DNA from: Gammaproteobacteria bacterium
GTDB taxonomy: Bacteria > Pseudomonadota > Gammaproteobacteria > JAABTG01
Assembly: GCA_034522055.1 (NCBI GenBank)
Contig: JAXHLS010000002.1
Span: forward strand, 2,232,001 to 2,296,000
Direction of reading: 5' to 3'
Length of the DNA: 64,000 bases
Shown here one piece after another: positions 48,803 through 56,933 of the stretch. The notes beneath the pieces are model-generated. The model made no database searches and was not told the origin of the DNA. It was given only the letters and a program-made list of their open reading frames with translations. Every line of letters starts with the position of its first letter. The stretch's first letter is position 1. The position numbers and the translations under genes are program-made.

Positions 48803-50068
48803 TCAGTAGGGGCGGCGTCCTGATGCCGGGCCCATGTCGAGGGGGGCCTGGCCTTGAATGAATATGACCTCACCGGGGCTGAGGCCTGACAGCACGGAGA
48901 CGGTCTGGGCATCCAGATACTCGCCGAGCCGTACCACCCGGAGTTCGCGACCGCCGTCGGGGTTTGCCACCTGGACCATGGGCAAGCTGCCGCGCTGGAT
49001 GAGGGCGGAGGTGGGGATGGCGATGACGTTGCGGACCAGGGAATTGTTGTCGGGGATCATGACCTCCGCGTACATGCCGGGAGCCGCCGGTGTGCCCGGC
49101 TGGATATCGAATTTCACCGTGACCGTATGGCGTTGCGGGTCCGCCATGGGAAAGACCCGGGCCACCCGCACCTTGACGGGCTTGTCGCTCACGTCGAGGC
49201 GGGCCTCCAGTACCTGCCCTTCGCGCACGGGCATCAGGCGTGCCGGCACCTCCACCTGGATCTGCAGAGAACGCACGTCCGCGAACTTCACCAGGGGCTG
49301 TCCGGGCTGCGCGGTATCCCCCTCCTCCACGAACTTATTGACGATGACGCCGTCAAAGGGGGCGATGGATTTGGCGTCGCGGAACTTGGTTTCGATCTGG
49401 CGCAACTGAGCCAAGGCCCGCTGGTAGGCATTCTGAGCCTGTTCCACCTGGGTCTGGCGGCCGTACAGATCGCTGTAGCGCTCGAGGCCGGGCGACCCCT
49501 GGCCCATCATGCTGCCCATGGGCCGGGTGAAGAACTGGTCGAAGAGCGTAGGCATGCCCATGCCGGGCATGGTGGATGGCGAGCGCGCCTGGGGGGCGAT
49601 GAGTTCCCGGGAATACTGGGTCTGGGCGTTGCGTATGCCGGCCTCGGCATCCCGCAGGGCCGCCCACGCGGCCTGCTGCTGGGCCCGGAGTTCGCTGTCG
49701 TCCAGTTCCACCAGCACCTCGCCTTCCTCGAAGTAGTCGCCTTCGGAGCCCGCGATGTTGACCACCCGGCCGGGTATCTGGGCCGCCAGGGTGACATCCT
49801 TGAAGGGTACCACGGTGCCGCCCAGGGTGACGGTGGCCTCCCGCGAGGCCTCCTGGACCACCATGGTGGGCGTGCCCTGGATGGGGGCACCCTGACGACC
49901 GTAGTAGCCACCGGGGGCCTGACCGCCGCCATAGCCCTGGTTGCCCCCGCTGCGGCCAAAGTCCTGGCGCCCGTAGTCCTGGGCGGCGGCGTCCTGGGCG
50001 GCAACGGTGAAGGCCGCACCGAGCAGGGCGGCGGTAAGTGCGAGCAGATGTGGTGAGAGGCGTTCCAT
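48803..50068 (-). CDS. RND efflux periplasmic adaptor with Met-rich hairpin
   Basis: A 421-residue adaptor with a signal peptide (MERLSPHLLALTAALLGAAF). The mature start is a Gly/Tyr/Gln-rich stretch (QDYGRQDFGRSGGNQGYGGG) of unknown role. Lipoyl halves LAAQIPGRVVNIAGSEGDYF and SIAPFDGVIVNKFVEEGDTA flank a hairpin whose tip contains TMPGMGMPTLFDQFF and RPMGSMMGQG, unusually rich in methionine. Beta-barrel and proximal domains follow. It works with the downstream permease; no outer-membrane factor is encoded here. Confidence 0.9.
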   Translation of the reverse strand: MERLSPHLLALTAALLGAAFTVAAQDAAAQDYGRQDFGRSGGNQGYGGGQAPGGYYGRQGAPIQGTPTMVVQEASREATVTLGGTVVPFKDVTLAAQIPGRVVNIAGSEGDYFEEGEVLVELDDSELRAQQQAAWAALRDAEAGIRNAQTQYSRELIAPQARSPSTMPGMGMPTLFDQFFTRPMGSMMGQGSPGLERYSDLYGRQTQVEQAQNAYQRALAQLRQIETKFRDAKSIAPFDGVIVNKFVEEGDTAQPGQPLVKFADVRSLQIQVEVPARLMPVREGQVLEARLDVSDKPVKVRVARVFPMADPQRHTVTVKFDIQPGTPAAPGMYAEVMIPDNNSLVRNVIAIPTSALIQRGSLPMVQVANPDGGRELRVVRLGEYLDAQTVSVLSGLSPGEVIFIQGQAPLDMGPASGRRPY

Positions 50069-50123
50069 AGCGGGTCGTCGGAGGTCCAGGGTCGGGCCGA
50101 ACGTGGCGTGGAGGGAGGTCCTG

Positions 50124-50519
50124 TCAGACCCGGCCCATTACGGAGAAGCTCTTGACGAATGGGCCCGCCATGCGCGGATCCTTGGCCATGGCCTTGTAGT
50201 CACCAACGGCGAACTTGAGTTTTCCGGTCATGTAGGCGGAGCCCAGGGACATCATATTGACCCCTTTCTCCTTCCATTTGTTCCAGGTATCCGGACTGGC
50301 GCGCAGGTCCCAGTTCAGAGTCTCGCCGGCGTAGGCGGCGGCGCGGGTGACTCGGCCGTTCTCCACCACGATGACGCCGCGGGGCTCGGCCTCGCCCTCG
50401 AAGCCATAGCCGATGTTGGAGTCGAAGCCGATCTCACCGAGGGCCCCGGCGAGTTCGGGTTCGTTGTTCCAGGCTTCTTGAAAACCCTGCATCCACTCTG
50501 CGCTGAAAAGGTCCGCCAT
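50124..50519 (-). CDS. SCP2 sterol-binding-fold protein
   Basis: A 131-residue protein (MADLFSAEWMQGFQEAWNNE) with AAGGAGATG upstream. The C-terminal part, DTWNKWKEKGVNMMSLGSAY and MTGKLKFAVGDYKAMAKDPR, fits the SCP2 fold, a hydrophobic-pocket domain that binds lipids or acyl groups. It lies 55 bp before the adaptor gene on the same strand, so it is probably the first gene of the efflux operon. It could present or sense a lipid-like substrate; this is inference. Confidence 0.8.
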   Translation of the reverse strand: MADLFSAEWMQGFQEAWNNEPELAGALGEIGFDSNIGYGFEGEAEPRGVIVVENGRVTRAAAYAGETLNWDLRASPDTWNKWKEKGVNMMSLGSAYMTGKLKFAVGDYKAMAKDPRMAGPFVKSFSVMGRV

Positions 50520-50672
50520 CTGCTGTTCATCTCCTTAGACTGTTGTGAGGCTTTGGGTCACATGCCTACCTGACCGTGGCGCAACGTGGGCCGGGCCGGA
50601 GGGACGGCTTTCGATGGGTGGCCCAAGAGGGTTAAGTGACAGTGCGCCGTCGTCCCGTGGCTCCGTGGGGGA

Positions 50673-50693
50673 GGCATGCAGAATTTGCATGCC
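50673..50693. promoter_or_regulatory. 21-bp palindrome upstream of the SCP2-efflux operon
   Basis: GGCATGCA and TGCATGCC form an exact inverted repeat with a 5-bp centre (GAATT). It lies about 155 bp upstream of the SCP2 gene start in the 324-bp gap to plsC; the rest of that gap (50520-50843) shows no gene. Size and symmetry fit a dimeric repressor such as a TetR-family protein. No regulator gene is adjacent. Confidence 0.55.
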
Positions 50694-50843
50694 GGGCCGC
50701 CGACCCGGAACAAGCATACTTCAACCTCAATTTAGCGTTGATATTTAGACGGTTGGAATCCCAAAATCATTCGGAACATTAATTGATCCCGCCAACCTTT
50801 TCAATATGAACCGGGGCCAGGGACGCCGCCGCCAGCGGTGCCA

Positions 50844-51578
50844 TCACCGCGAAGCCTCCAGATGCTCCATGGTGCTTTCTATCCAGGCCTCCACGCGGTG
50901 ATTGATTTCCGTGCTGCTGAGCCCGTCGGCGAGCACCGGCGGGCCGATCACCACGCGTACCGTGCCAGGGTACTTGAAGAAGCTGTTGCGTGGCCAGCAA
51001 TGGCCGGCGTCGTGAGCCACCGGCACCACGGGGCTCCCGGTAGCGAAGGCCAGTCTGGCCCCGCCCACGTGATAGCGCCCGCGCTGGCCGGGTGCCATCC
51101 GGGTACCCTCGGGGAAGATGATCACCCAGATGCCGTCGGCCAGGCGGCGACGACCCTGTTCCAGCAGTTGCTGTCCCGCCTTGCGGCCCTGGGAGCGGTC
51201 GATGGCGATGGGACGCATGAGGAACAGCGCCCAGCCGAAGAACGGGATGCGCAGCAGCTCCCGCTTCAGCACGTAACATTGGGGCATGAACCAATGGACC
51301 AGGGCCAGGGTCTCCCAGGCGGACTGGTGTTTGGCCATGACGATGGCCGGCGTGTCGGGGATGTTCTCCACGCCCTCCACCTGCCAGCGGACGCCGCAAC
51401 AGATCCGCAGCCACCACAGGTTGAAGCGGTTCCACAGCGCCGCCCAGCGTTGGCGTCGCGCAAACGGCGCCGGGGCGAGGAGCAGGGTCCCCGTAGCGAT
51501 GATCAGGGTGGAAATGGCCTGGCCGACGAAGAACACTGTCGACCCCACCACCACGCGGACACTCAAGGAACGCCTCAT
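50844..51578 (-). CDS. plsC: 1-acyl-sn-glycerol-3-phosphate acyltransferase
   Basis: A 244-residue membrane-bound acyltransferase that makes phosphatidic acid from lysophosphatidic acid. The N-terminal anchor is VVVGSTVFFVGQAISTLIIA. The catalytic box reads KHQSAWET (near residue 82), HX4E in place of the common HX4D, a variant I recall as common in this clade; IIFPEGTRMAP is the substrate-binding motif near 156. It overlaps gmhB by 4 bp and is probably translationally coupled. Confidence 0.93.
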   Translation of the reverse strand: MRRSLSVRVVVGSTVFFVGQAISTLIIATGTLLLAPAPFARRQRWAALWNRFNLWWLRICCGVRWQVEGVENIPDTPAIVMAKHQSAWETLALVHWFMPQCYVLKRELLRIPFFGWALFLMRPIAIDRSQGRKAGQQLLEQGRRRLADGIWVIIFPEGTRMAPGQRGRYHVGGARLAFATGSPVVPVAHDAGHCWPRNSFFKYPGTVRVVIGPPVLADGLSSTEINHRVEAWIESTMEHLEASR

Positions 51579-52123
51579 GGGGCGGGCGTCTTACCGAGGA
51601 TATGGGCCACCGCCCCGGCGAGATCGTCGAACACCGGTACGGCGGTGGCCGCCGTGAACCCCTGCTCCGTCAGGCGCCCGTTGCCGGTCCGTACCAGCAG
51701 CGGGCGGGCCCCGGCGGCGCGGGCCGCGTCCAGGTCCCGCTGGCTGTCGCCGATGGCATAGACCTCGCCGAGGGCGGCCTTGAGGCGGGCGGCCACGTCG
51801 AGCAACAGGCCGGGCTTGGGTTTGCGGCACTCGCAGTGGTCTTCCGGCGTATGGGGACAGAAGAAGATGGCCTCGATGTCGCCGCCATGGATCTTCAGTT
51901 CCTCGAGCATGCGGGCGTGGATGCGATGCAGGTCCTGAACACTGAACAGGCCCCGGCCGATGCCGGCCTGATTGGTGGCCACCACCACGCGATAGCCGGC
52001 GCGGTTGAGGCACGCGATGGCGTCCAGGCTGTGGGGCAGGGGCCGCCATTCCTCGGGGCCCTTGATGTAATCCGCCGAGTCGTGATTGATGACGCCGTCT
52101 CTATCCAGGATGACGAGTTTCAT
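51575..52123 (-). CDS. gmhB: D-glycero-beta-D-manno-heptose-1,7-bisphosphate 7-phosphatase
   Basis: A 182-residue HAD phosphatase beginning MKLVILDRDGVINHDSADYI, with the nucleophile Asp in DRDG, the zinc loop CPHTPEDHCECRKPKPG and the final AIGDSQRDLDAARAAGARPL. It makes an intermediate of ADP-heptose for the LPS inner core. In many related bacteria glyS-gmhB-plsC are adjacent; here glyS is 11 kb away. Confidence 0.95.
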   Translation of the reverse strand: MKLVILDRDGVINHDSADYIKGPEEWRPLPHSLDAIACLNRAGYRVVVATNQAGIGRGLFSVQDLHRIHARMLEELKIHGGDIEAIFFCPHTPEDHCECRKPKPGLLLDVAARLKAALGEVYAIGDSQRDLDAARAAGARPLLVRTGNGRLTEQGFTAATAVPVFDDLAGAVAHILGKTPAP

Positions 52124-52481
52124 TGCGGGGGGCGCTGGAATCTTTTCTACAATTGAAAGTCTTCATTATGGCTCATGGCGGGGGCATCGGGTAACGGCAG
52201 TGAAACATGCTCCTGGCTATATTGGCCATTCGCAACGTTAGCGCTTAGGATTAGCCGGGTCCGCCTGACGCTATTTTGAAGCGGTGAGGCGGCCCTGGGG
52301 CCTCGGTCCCCGCAAGCGGGGCGCGGGGCACGTCGTCTCGGGCAGTCCCCGTAACTGCATACCGTGGCCTCAACTGTCGAGGTAGTGGAGATGCCTGGGG
52401 ATCGCGTCCCGTTGGCCGGCCGCCAATGCCGGAGGCGGGCCGGGACGCATGCGATGTGACCGGGTGGATGTCGAGGTGGTT
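52124..52481. other. Gene-free region between gmhB and HNH gene
   Basis: About 358 bp between divergent genes. It holds one short hairpin (CCCCGC/GCGGGG, about 52308-52321) and AT-richer DNA near 52140-52170 that may carry the gmhB promoter. No convincing gene, repeat family or operator was seen. Confidence 0.5.
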
Positions 52482-53063
52482 ATGGAGCAGACGTCGAAAC
52501 CGTTGATACTGGCGCTGGATAACGGCGGCCATCCCATGGGCTGGCTGCCGTGGCAGGACGCGGTGCGCCTGTATGCGCGGGAGGAGATCGTCTGGGTCCT
52601 CGGGGAGCCCGCGGTGGTCATCCGCGGCGGCACCAATCGCCTCACCGGCCTGCGTTCCGAACTCGCCATGCATACCATCGTGGCGGTGCGCGGCGCCGAC
52701 TCCCGGCGCAAACGTATCACCACCCCGGGCCTCACCAACCGCGCCCTGTTCCAGCGCGACCATCAGCACTGCATGTATTGCGGTGATCGCTTCCCCATCT
52801 CGCTGCTCACCCGGGACCACGTCAAGCCCCGTTCCCTGGGCGGCGGCGACAGCTGGAAGAATGTCGTCACCGCCTGCCGCGCCTGCAATACCCGCAAAGG
52901 CAATCAGACGCCCGAGCAGGCGCGCATGCCCTTGCTGGCCGTGCCCTACGTGCCGAGCCATGCGGAATACCTGATCCTCGCCAACCGGCGCATCCTGGCC
53001 GACCAGATGGAGTTCCTCAAGATGCATGTACCGCGCAAACGGCGCCACCTGCTTCAGGCCTGA
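52482..53063 (+). CDS. HNH endonuclease-domain protein
   Basis: About 193 residues if started at ATG 52482 ([20 protein letters not shown]), with GAGGTGG close upstream; ATG 52449 is an alternative. The HNH core is plain: [40 protein letters not shown] and [11 protein letters not shown], i.e. two CxxC zinc knuckles around the catalytic DH. Similar stand-alone HNH proteins are common in proteobacterial chromosomes and of unknown role. Not associated here with an intron, phage or restriction genes. Confidence 0.85.
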   Translation: MEQTSKPLILALDNGGHPMGWLPWQDAVRLYAREEIVWVLGEPAVVIRGGTNRLTGLRSELAMHTIVAVRGADSRRKRITTPGLTNRALFQRDHQHCMYCGDRFPISLLTRDHVKPRSLGGGDSWKNVVTACRACNTRKGNQTPEQARMPLLAVPYVPSHAEYLILANRRILADQMEFLKMHVPRKRRHLLQA

Positions 53064-53127
53064 CGCGGATCCCCCTGGCCCCGGCGCCCACCGGCGCCCC
53101 TGGCCGGGCGGGCCATGTGCGGGGAGT

Positions 53128-54120
53128 TTACTGGCCCTGGCCGTGGAGATAGGTGCTCATGGCCGTGCCCTCGGCGCCGAGGGTCTGCACCCGGGCCACC
53201 AGATCACCTTCACACAGCAGGGGCTGGCGCCGCATCCCCGACAGCAGCCCGGACACCGGACTGGTGATGTCGGCGATGACATTGCCGTCGAAGGCGTCAT
53301 GGAGGTTGCCCAATACCTCGCCCCGGCGTACCCAGCGGCCCACCTCCAGATGACTGACGAACAGCCCCGCCCGCTGGGAGATGACGGGTACGCTGTGGTC
53401 CATGCCGAAGAAGTGCACGTCCTCCTCCGGTTCGGTGAAGCGGGTCCCGCTGAGGGCCCCCTTGTGGAGCAGGAAATTGATCAGGGCCTGGAACAGCCGC
53501 TCGCAGTGATGCAGTTGGAGGCTGCCGGCATAGCCCGCCTGGATGACGTAGTTCTCCCCTCCATGGTGACGCCAGGCGTGGCCCAGGGTGCTGGTGAACA
53601 CCCCGCTCATGGGCCGTTCCACGATGGCGGGCAGGCCGAACAGGAAGGCCCCGGTACGCTCGTCGTCATGGGGCTCATACAGCCGCACCTGAGGGAGTTC
53701 CTCGAAGTGCTCGTTGGAGCAGTGGATGTCGATGCGGTGGCGGGCCGCCAGGGTGCCGGCCATGAGGGCGTAGGCGATGCGCTGGGTGGTCTCCCCCGCC
53801 GGGTTGCCGGGGAAGGAGCGGTTGATATCCGTCTTGTCGAAGGGCCAGATGCGGCTGCCGGTGTTCACCCCCAGCACGTTGACCGCCGGGATCACCACCA
53901 CCCGGCGCTGGAGGCGGAAGTCGGCGTGCTTGCCGGCCGCTGCCAGTCGCAGCAGGTTGGCGAGGCGCGACAGCACGAAGACGCCGTTGAGTTCGTTGCC
54001 GTGGATGCCCCCCACCAGCACCACCCAGGGCAGCTTCTCGGCGCGTCCGATGTCATGGTAGGGGATGTCGAAGTCGTCCCGCGTGGGGGCGGTCATGGAA
54101 AGGAGCGAACGTTCGCTCAT
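53128..54120 (-). CDS. Succinylglutamate desuccinylase/aspartoacylase-family hydrolase (A)
   Basis: A 330-residue zinc M14-type hydrolase from ATG 54120 (MSERSLLSMTAPTRDDFDIP). Zinc ligands are in VGGIHGNELNG (HxxE) and RIDIHCSNEHF (His); TDINRSFPGNP is the Arg/Asn substrate loop. The C-terminal third (FDGNVIADITSPVSGLLSGM) is a biotinyl/lipoyl-like beta domain typical of the AspA/AstE group. Family members cleave N-acyl groups from amino acids. The start overlaps the stop of its paralogue by 4 bp. Confidence 0.85.
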   Translation of the reverse strand: MSERSLLSMTAPTRDDFDIPYHDIGRAEKLPWVVLVGGIHGNELNGVFVLSRLANLLRLAAAGKHADFRLQRRVVVIPAVNVLGVNTGSRIWPFDKTDINRSFPGNPAGETTQRIAYALMAGTLAARHRIDIHCSNEHFEELPQVRLYEPHDDERTGAFLFGLPAIVERPMSGVFTSTLGHAWRHHGGENYVIQAGYAGSLQLHHCERLFQALINFLLHKGALSGTRFTEPEEDVHFFGMDHSVPVISQRAGLFVSHLEVGRWVRRGEVLGNLHDAFDGNVIADITSPVSGLLSGMRRQPLLCEGDLVARVQTLGAEGTAMSTYLHGQGQ

Positions 54121-55082
54121 GGCGCGGCCTCCTTCCCGGCAGGGTCGCCGGTGGCGACGATGCGGGCCATCAGCGAGCCCTCGTAGACCAGGGGATACTC
54201 CCGCAGGGTGAACAGCACGCCGTCCGCCGGGGCCGTCACCTCCGCGAGTACGGCGCCGCCGAAGGGGCTGACGATGTGTCCCAGGGGGGCATCTTTGCGG
54301 ACCGCGGTCCAGTGTTCCACGGTGGGCACGAAGAGCCCCGAGGTGGAGGCGTTGAGGTAGCGCACGTTGGCGTCCGTGGCCACCAGGGGCCGGTGGTCGC
54401 AGGGGGCGAGAGGGGCATCGAGGGCGATGACGCCGAGCCCCTGCCAGGTGGCGAGCAGCCCCCGCAGCATCTGTTCGCCGTAGGCCGGCGTGACCCGCAT
54501 GCCCACCCCCAGTTCCGCCACCAGGCAGGACACCCCGCGCTGGTTGAGGCTGTGGGCCAGGGTGGCCTCGAGCACGGTGGCGGCCTCGTGGAGCCAGATG
54601 ACGTCCATGTTCATGGGGCGGGCCAGGGGCACCAGGTCCGGCGCGAAGCACTGGTTGATGCGGATCTGGGGGATCTCCCGCAGGTAGATGTTGCTGGCAT
54701 GGATGTCCACCACCAGGGCGGCACCGGCCAGGGCCGTCATCACCGCATCGGTCAGGCGCTGGGGCAGCAGGCCGTCGGCGTGGCCTGGGAAGTTGCGGTT
54801 GAGGTCCACGTCATGGGTTGGCAGGCCACGCTCCAGAGTGTCCAGACCCAGGGGGTTGACCGCCGGCAGCAGCTCCACTTGGCCCCGCAGGGCGGTGGGG
54901 TGGGCCTCCAGCCAGCGGGCCACCCGGTGGGCCACGTACAGGCCCTCCAGTTCGTCGCCGTGGATCCCGGACACCACCGCTACCCGCGGGCCGTCGCCGC
55001 CGCGATAGATGGTGCGCCGCAGGGTCAGGCGTTCGCGATAGGGCAGCTCGAGACTGAGGATCTCGTCCTGGCGTATTTCCAT
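54117..55082 (-). CDS. Succinylglutamate desuccinylase/aspartoacylase-family hydrolase (B)
   Basis: A 321-residue paralogue of the next gene: VVSGIHGDELEGLYVAHRVA gives the HxxE ligands, VVDIHASNIYLREIPQI the third, and HDVDLNRNFPGHADG the substrate loop. The C-terminal beta domain is present (GAVLAEVTAPADGVLFTLRE). ATG 55082 is taken as the start because homology begins there. Two such hydrolases in tandem, overlapping, suggest two acylated substrates or a heteromeric enzyme. It starts 23 bp after the transglutaminase gene. Confidence 0.85.
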   Translation of the reverse strand: MEIRQDEILSLELPYRERLTLRRTIYRGGDGPRVAVVSGIHGDELEGLYVAHRVARWLEAHPTALRGQVELLPAVNPLGLDTLERGLPTHDVDLNRNFPGHADGLLPQRLTDAVMTALAGAALVVDIHASNIYLREIPQIRINQCFAPDLVPLARPMNMDVIWLHEAATVLEATLAHSLNQRGVSCLVAELGVGMRVTPAYGEQMLRGLLATWQGLGVIALDAPLAPCDHRPLVATDANVRYLNASTSGLFVPTVEHWTAVRKDAPLGHIVSPFGGAVLAEVTAPADGVLFTLREYPLVYEGSLMARIVATGDPAGKEAAP

Positions 55083-55105
55083 TGCCGTGGTGGACGTCGA
55101 TGGGG

Positions 55106-55966
55106 CTACTGGGGCGTAATGCTGATCATGACGTCCGGGGCCTCGCCGTCCTCGTCGCCCTTGAAGCTGCCGCGCTGGGGAGTGGCGTCCCGCACGTCGC
55201 GGCCCACCGCCACCTTGATGTAATGGTCGTCGGCCAGCAGCCCGTGGGTGGGGTCGAAGCCCAGCCAGTCGGCCCCGGGCACCAGCACCTCCACCCACGC
55301 ATGGGTGGCGGGTGCGGCGGCGGGCTCGTCCTCGCCCGGGTAGTGATAGCCCATGACGTAGCGGGCCGGGACGTCCCAGCCGCGCACGATGGTGATGAGC
55401 AGATGGGCGAAGTCCTGGCACACCCCGGCGCGCCGCTCCAGCATCGCGGCCAGGGGGGAGTGGACCTCCGTGGCCTCTGGATCATAGCGGAATTCGTCGC
55501 CGATCCACGCCATGACGTCCTGTACCGCCTGCACCAGCGGGATATCGGCGTCGTCATGGTCGGGGCTGCCGGCCAGTTCCACGGTCGTGGCCGCGGGCGT
55601 CATGGGGCTGCGGTGGAGCACGTAGTCCCACAGCCGTGGCACGTCCCGCAGGGCATGGGCTATCCAGTCCCCCTCGCGGCGGGGGGCGAGGGCCGGAAAA
55701 TCGAAGGGATTGTCCCGCAGGCACTCCACCTCCGCCACCAGACGAGTGGTGAGATGGTCGTGGGGAGCGGTGATGCTGAAGTGATGCACCTCGTTGCCGA
55801 AGGCATCGCGATAGCGCTGGATGTCCGCCTCCGGCTCGGCATCGATGTGCGCCGTGAGGAGGCGCTGGTGGCGGTCCGTGACCGGCTCCAGGCGCAACTC
55901 GCACAAGTGCTCGCGGACCGCGGCGGGAAAACCGACGCGGGTCTGGTGGTCGATCAGATAACGCAT
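55106..55966 (-). CDS. Transglutaminase-like family protein
   Basis: A 286-residue protein from ATG 55966 (MRYLIDHQTRVGFPAAVREH). The N-terminal beta domain is followed by the papain-like core with a complete triad: Cys in RRAGVCQDFAHLL (near 182), His in ATHAWVEVLVPG (near 223) and Asp in WLGFDPTHGLL (near 237). It could cleave or form amide bonds. It overlaps the alpha-E gene by 13 bp. This protein, the alpha-E protein and the ATP-grasp protein are a known recurrent trio of unknown product. Confidence 0.88.
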   Translation of the reverse strand: MRYLIDHQTRVGFPAAVREHLCELRLEPVTDRHQRLLTAHIDAEPEADIQRYRDAFGNEVHHFSITAPHDHLTTRLVAEVECLRDNPFDFPALAPRREGDWIAHALRDVPRLWDYVLHRSPMTPAATTVELAGSPDHDDADIPLVQAVQDVMAWIGDEFRYDPEATEVHSPLAAMLERRAGVCQDFAHLLITIVRGWDVPARYVMGYHYPGEDEPAAAPATHAWVEVLVPGADWLGFDPTHGLLADDHYIKVAVGRDVRDATPQRGSFKGDEDGEAPDVMISITPQ

Positions 55967-56928
55967 TGCTCCATCCCCAGGTGGGCCTCGAAATACTCGT
56001 TCTGCAACGAGGCGTGAAGGGTGGACAACTGGTCCAGGTAATCGGTGAGGAACTCGTGCAGGCCCTCCCGCACTACTTCCTCGGGCGCGCGCGCGGTCAG
56101 CAGGGCGGACAGCCCCTCCAGGGCCCGGCACACCGCACAGTCGACCTGGGAGGTGCCGATCTCCTGGATGGCCTGGGTCATGCGGTCCACGGCGAAGTGC
56201 AGGGAACGGGGAAAGTGGCGGGAGAACACCACCAGGTCCACCACGTCCAGGGGCCGGATGCCGCCGTGGTAATGGCGCCGATAAGCCTCGAAGCCCGACA
56301 GCGACTTGAGCAGGGCGCCCCACTGGTAATAGTCCAGGGGCGAGCCCACCTGCGCGACGTCGGGCAGCAGGCGGTGGTACTTCACATCGAGGATGCGCGC
56401 CGTCATGTCGGCCCGTTCGAGGAAGGTGCCGAGCAGGTAGAAGCTGAAGGCGTCGCCGCGCAGCATGGTACTGACGGTAAGGCCGTGGAAACGCGCCACC
56501 TCGGCCCGCACATGCTTGAAGAAGACCGATTCCCGCTCCGGCGACAGGCGGTGGGTGACGTGACCGTCCACCTGCAGCCAGAATTCGTTGAGGGCCTCCC
56601 ACATCTCCTTCGAGACGCGGTCGCGGGCCACCCGGGCGTTCTCCCGCGCGCCCTTGAGGGCGGCGTAGATGGAGCCGGAGTTGCCCTTCTCCTGCACCAT
56701 ATAGCGGATCATGCGGGCCCCGGTGACGGCGCCGTCGGGAAAGATGCGCTGGTAGACCTCGTTGCCCGCCACGATGTGGAGCAGGGGCGCCCATTGCAGT
56801 TCCTCGCTGCCGGCCTCGTCGGCCTCCAGCAGGTGCGTGAGGTTGATGTCCAGCAGTCGCGCGGTGTTGTCCGTGCGCTCCAGGAAACGGGACATCCAGT
56901 AGACGGACTCGGCTATACGGCTCAGCAT
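55954..56928 (-). CDS. Alpha-E domain protein (DUF403)
   Basis: A 324-residue all-helical protein starting MLSRIAESVYWMSRFLERTD, the alpha-E signature, with repeated LLGTFLERADMTARILDVKY later. No catalytic residues are established for the family. It is nearly always encoded with the circularly permuted ATP-grasp protein, as here (5 bp gap), and probably forms a complex with it. It overlaps the transglutaminase gene. Confidence 0.9.
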   Translation of the reverse strand: MLSRIAESVYWMSRFLERTDNTARLLDINLTHLLEADEAGSEELQWAPLLHIVAGNEVYQRIFPDGAVTGARMIRYMVQEKGNSGSIYAALKGARENARVARDRVSKEMWEALNEFWLQVDGHVTHRLSPERESVFFKHVRAEVARFHGLTVSTMLRGDAFSFYLLGTFLERADMTARILDVKYHRLLPDVAQVGSPLDYYQWGALLKSLSGFEAYRRHYHGGIRPLDVVDLVVFSRHFPRSLHFAVDRMTQAIQEIGTSQVDCAVCRALEGLSALLTARAPEEVVREGLHEFLTDYLDQLSTLHASLQNEYFEAHLGMEQCVI

Positions 56929-56933
56929 GCCCG

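Noticed and set aside
51310-51340. PlsC catalytic Asp replaced by Glu (HX4E)
   Set aside because: I recall this KHQSAWET form as a regular variant in proteobacterial PlsC, so it is not taken as loss of function.
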